DNA of 5,952 nt from Chthoniobacter flavus. GTDB taxonomy: Bacteria > Verrucomicrobiota > Verrucomicrobiia > Chthoniobacterales > Terrimicrobiaceae. A program made the translations under genes and the position numbers. Below, piece by piece: positions 5,137 through 5,952 of the stretch. Below the pieces are notes generated by a model. The model saw nothing but the letters and a program-made list of their open reading frames with translations, ran no database searches and was not told the DNA's origin. Numbering within the stretch: the first letter of the stretch is position 1; the number at the start of each line of letters is the position of its first letter. The stretch spans positions 1 through 5,952 of the forward strand of contig CAMDOJ010000110.1 in the NCBI GenBank assembly GCA_945903555.1, given 5' to 3'.

Positions 5137-5952
5137 ATGAGCACTGAATCCAAATGTCCTTTCAACCAAGGTCAATTAGCAAACAAAGGCATGACCAATC
5201 GTGACTGGTGGCCAAATCAGCTAAATCTTCGTATCCTGCATCAGCACACCTCGAAGTCCGATCCGATGGGACAGGACTTTGATTATGCGATGGAGTTTCA
5301 AAGCCTTGATTTTGAGTTTCTCAAGAAGGATATCACCGAGTTGATGACCGATTCACAGGATTGGTGGCCAGCGGATTTCGGCCACTACGGTCCCTTTTTC
5401 ATTCGCATGACTTGGCATAGTGCCGGAACCTACCGCACCGGCGACGGTCGCGGAGGCGGGGGTAATGGCAGTCAGCGCTTCGCTCCTCTCAATAGTTGGC
5501 CTGACAACGGAAATCTCGACAAGGCACGCCGCCTACTCTGGCCAATCAAACAAAAATATGGTCGCAAAATTTCTTGGGCCGACTTGATGATTCTTACTGG
5601 GAATGTGGCTTTGGAATCAATGGGGTTCAAAACCTTTGGATTTGCCGGCGGACGTGCAGATATCTGGGAACCCGAAGAGGACATCTATTGGGGGCCCGAA
5701 AGAAAATGGCTCGATGACCAACGGTACACTGGCGATCGCAACCTCGCGAATCCGCTTGCAGCCGTGCAAATGGGCCTGATTTACGTCAATCCGGAAGGCC
5801 CGAATGGCAATCCTGACCCCCTTGCAGCAGCACGGGACATACGAGAGACCTTCGCTCGCATGGCGATGAATGACGAGGAGACCGTCGCCCTCATTGCAGG
5901 CGGACACACCTTCGGCAAATGCCATGGTGCGGGTGATGCCAAAAACGTGGGT
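5137..5952 (+). CDS. katG: Catalase-peroxidase, N-terminal part (cut by window edge)
   Basis: KatG is a cytoplasmic haem enzyme that removes hydrogen peroxide by catalase and peroxidase reactions. The first 272 residues of the usual ~730 are present, all in the N-terminal haem-binding domain. The distal-side motif RMTWHSAGTYR supplies R90, W93 and H94. Y216 in GLIYVNPEGPNG and M242 in RMAMND complete, with W93, the Trp-Tyr-Met crosslink special to KatG. H257 in AGGHTFGKCHGAG is the proximal haem ligand. The N-terminus MSTESKCPF and NRDWWPNQLNLRILHQ are typical family text, so the ATG at 5137 is well supported although no Shine-Dalgarno sequence precedes it. One oddity is C262 in GKCHGAG, where KatG proteins usually have Thr. 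The frame is open to the last base, so the gene continues outside. Confidence 0.97.
   Translation, partial: MSTESKCPFNQGQLANKGMTNRDWWPNQLNLRILHQHTSKSDPMGQDFDYAMEFQSLDFEFLKKDITELMTDSQDWWPADFGHYGPFFIRMTWHSAGTYRTGDGRGGGGNGSQRFAPLNSWPDNGNLDKARRLLWPIKQKYGRKISWADLMILTGNVALESMGFKTFGFAGGRADIWEPEEDIYWGPERKWLDDQRYTGDRNLANPLAAVQMGLIYVNPEGPNGNPDPLAAARDIRETFARMAMNDEETVALIAGGHTFGKCHGAGDAKNVG

Noticed and set aside
1..5952. CRISPR array, insertion sequence, integrase or toxin-antitoxin pair
   Set aside because: No spaced direct repeats, transposase motifs, integrase motifs or paired small antitoxin/toxin frames were seen on either strand; the only tandem repeat is the 12-bp one at 1975-2002.

Overview
The window looks like ordinary chromosomal DNA from a free-living bacterium with roughly half G+C. 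I see no phage, insertion sequence, plasmid or CRISPR signal. The ribosomal proteins S10 and L3, and an unusually short UvrC, look closest to what I know from the PVC group, most likely Verrucomicrobiota (Opitutae-like). That placement is an inference from remembered family features, not a search result. Most starts have no clear Shine-Dalgarno sequence, while uvrC and the lipoprotein gene do have candidates.

Layout from left to right. A small hairpin (13-29) sits beside a minus-strand tRNA-Ser(CGA) with encoded CCA (33-122). Next is a plus-strand glyoxalase I-like VOC enzyme (324-707). Its stop codon overlaps by 4 nt the stop of a minus-strand lipoprotein of the branched-chain amino acid/amide-type substrate-binding family (704-1918). 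A 241-bp AT-rich divergent region (1919-2159) holds a 12-bp tandem repeat, three inverted repeats and a candidate minus-strand promoter. It leads into rpsJ (2160-2477) and rplC (2483-3121), 5 nt apart. Two consecutive terminator-like hairpins (3130-3151 and 3162-3199) then close this short ribosomal unit. uvrC follows (3252-4766), encoding nucleotide excision repair endonuclease C. A 370-bp gap (4767-5136) contains only a doubtful minus-strand small ORF, and then katG starts (5137) and runs off the right edge.

Functionally these are housekeeping and stress genes: decoding of UCG serine codons, methylglyoxal detoxification, solute sensing or uptake, two ribosomal proteins, DNA repair and peroxide removal. 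They do not form one pathway. The most notable points are the rpsJ-rplC pair ending where rplD is normally found, the UvrC lacking about 115 residues between its UVR motif and its RNase H-like nuclease domain, and the structured leader in front of rpsJ. I did not find a convincing new multi-gene system.
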